Source of the DNA: NCEH01 sp040049195
GTDB taxonomy: Bacteria > Pseudomonadota > Alphaproteobacteria > Rhizobiales > Xanthobacteraceae
NCBI RefSeq assembly: GCF_040049195.1
Contig: NZ_JBDZDL010000002.1
Strand: one strand, 5' to 3'
DNA: 64,000 nucleotides
The notes beneath the pieces were generated by a model. It searched no databases. It was not told the origin of the DNA and saw only the letters and a list, made by a program, of their open reading frames with translations. Numbering within the stretch: position 1 is the stretch's first letter; every line of letters begins with the position of its first letter. The position numbers and the translations under genes are program-made. Shown piece by piece: positions 63,960 to 64,000 of this stretch.

Positions 63960-64000
63960 GCGAAGCCAGCAGCAGCCCCGAGGCGCTCTCGGCCGATGCC
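63956..64000 (+). CDS. Next gene start, probably fabZ (3' truncated by window edge)
   Basis: The ATG overlaps the lpxD stop (ATGA). Fifteen codons, Ser/Ala-rich, are visible before the window ends. 3-Hydroxyacyl-ACP dehydratase (FabZ) usually follows lpxD, but nothing in the visible residues proves it. Confidence 0.5.
   Translation, partial: MSEASSSPEALSADA

Overview
The window is a high-GC, gene-dense stretch of an alphaproteobacterial chromosome. The order ntrY-ntrX-trkA-trkH-dat-hfq-hflX, a complete 14-gene nuo operon, CckA, a one-cysteine DksA, an S2 protein with a helix-hairpin-helix tail and a mitochondrial-type NuoG without the N7 cluster all point to Hyphomicrobiales (Rhizobiales). 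A Xanthobacteraceae-like genome fits best, but the genus cannot be fixed from sequence reading alone. Almost everything is conserved housekeeping. I see no phage, insertion sequence, CRISPR array, tRNA or rRNA gene.

Layout. 1-8325 (+): the end of ntrY, then ntrX, potassium uptake trkA/trkH, a D-amino-acid transaminase, hfq, hflX and a YqeY protein. 8360-13470: mazG (-), trmO and a membrane protein (+), then a leftward sixA-ycjX-ycjF operon. 13662-17878 (+): an orphan hybrid histidine kinase, an FAD oxidoreductase and an OmpV/MipA outer-membrane protein. 18073-23538: dksA (+) converges through a shared terminator on a very long FliO-like gene (-). That gene diverges from cckA (+), with a CtrA-like box between them. 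23994-39318 (+): nuoA-N, with two small non-nuo genes and two mini-ORFs inserted. 39322-42515 (+): birA, RNase J, methylmalonyl-CoA epimerase and DUF1467. 42969-46308 (+): proS, lolC and lolD, followed by a perfect 16-bp parS site. 46494-52264: an EamA protein (-), dnaE and a LysR regulator (+), and an enoyl-CoA hydratase (-). 52549-64000 (+): rpsB-tsf-pyrH-frr-uppS-cdsA-dxr-rseP-bamA-lpxD and the first codons of the next gene, probably fabZ.

How the parts work together. The nuo block builds respiratory complex I. The last block joins translation (S2, EF-Ts, ribosome recycling) to nucleotide, isoprenoid, phospholipid and outer-membrane assembly. LolCD moves lipoproteins towards the same outer membrane that BamA and LpxD help build. 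CckA belongs to the CtrA cell-cycle relay, and the parS site suggests that the region takes part in ParABS chromosome segregation.

I did not find a clearly new multi-gene system. The items most worth a second look are the isolated parS site, the small genes and palindromes inside the nuo operon, the fliO/cckA intergenic region with the oversized FliO protein, and a possible short minus-strand transcript upstream of proS.
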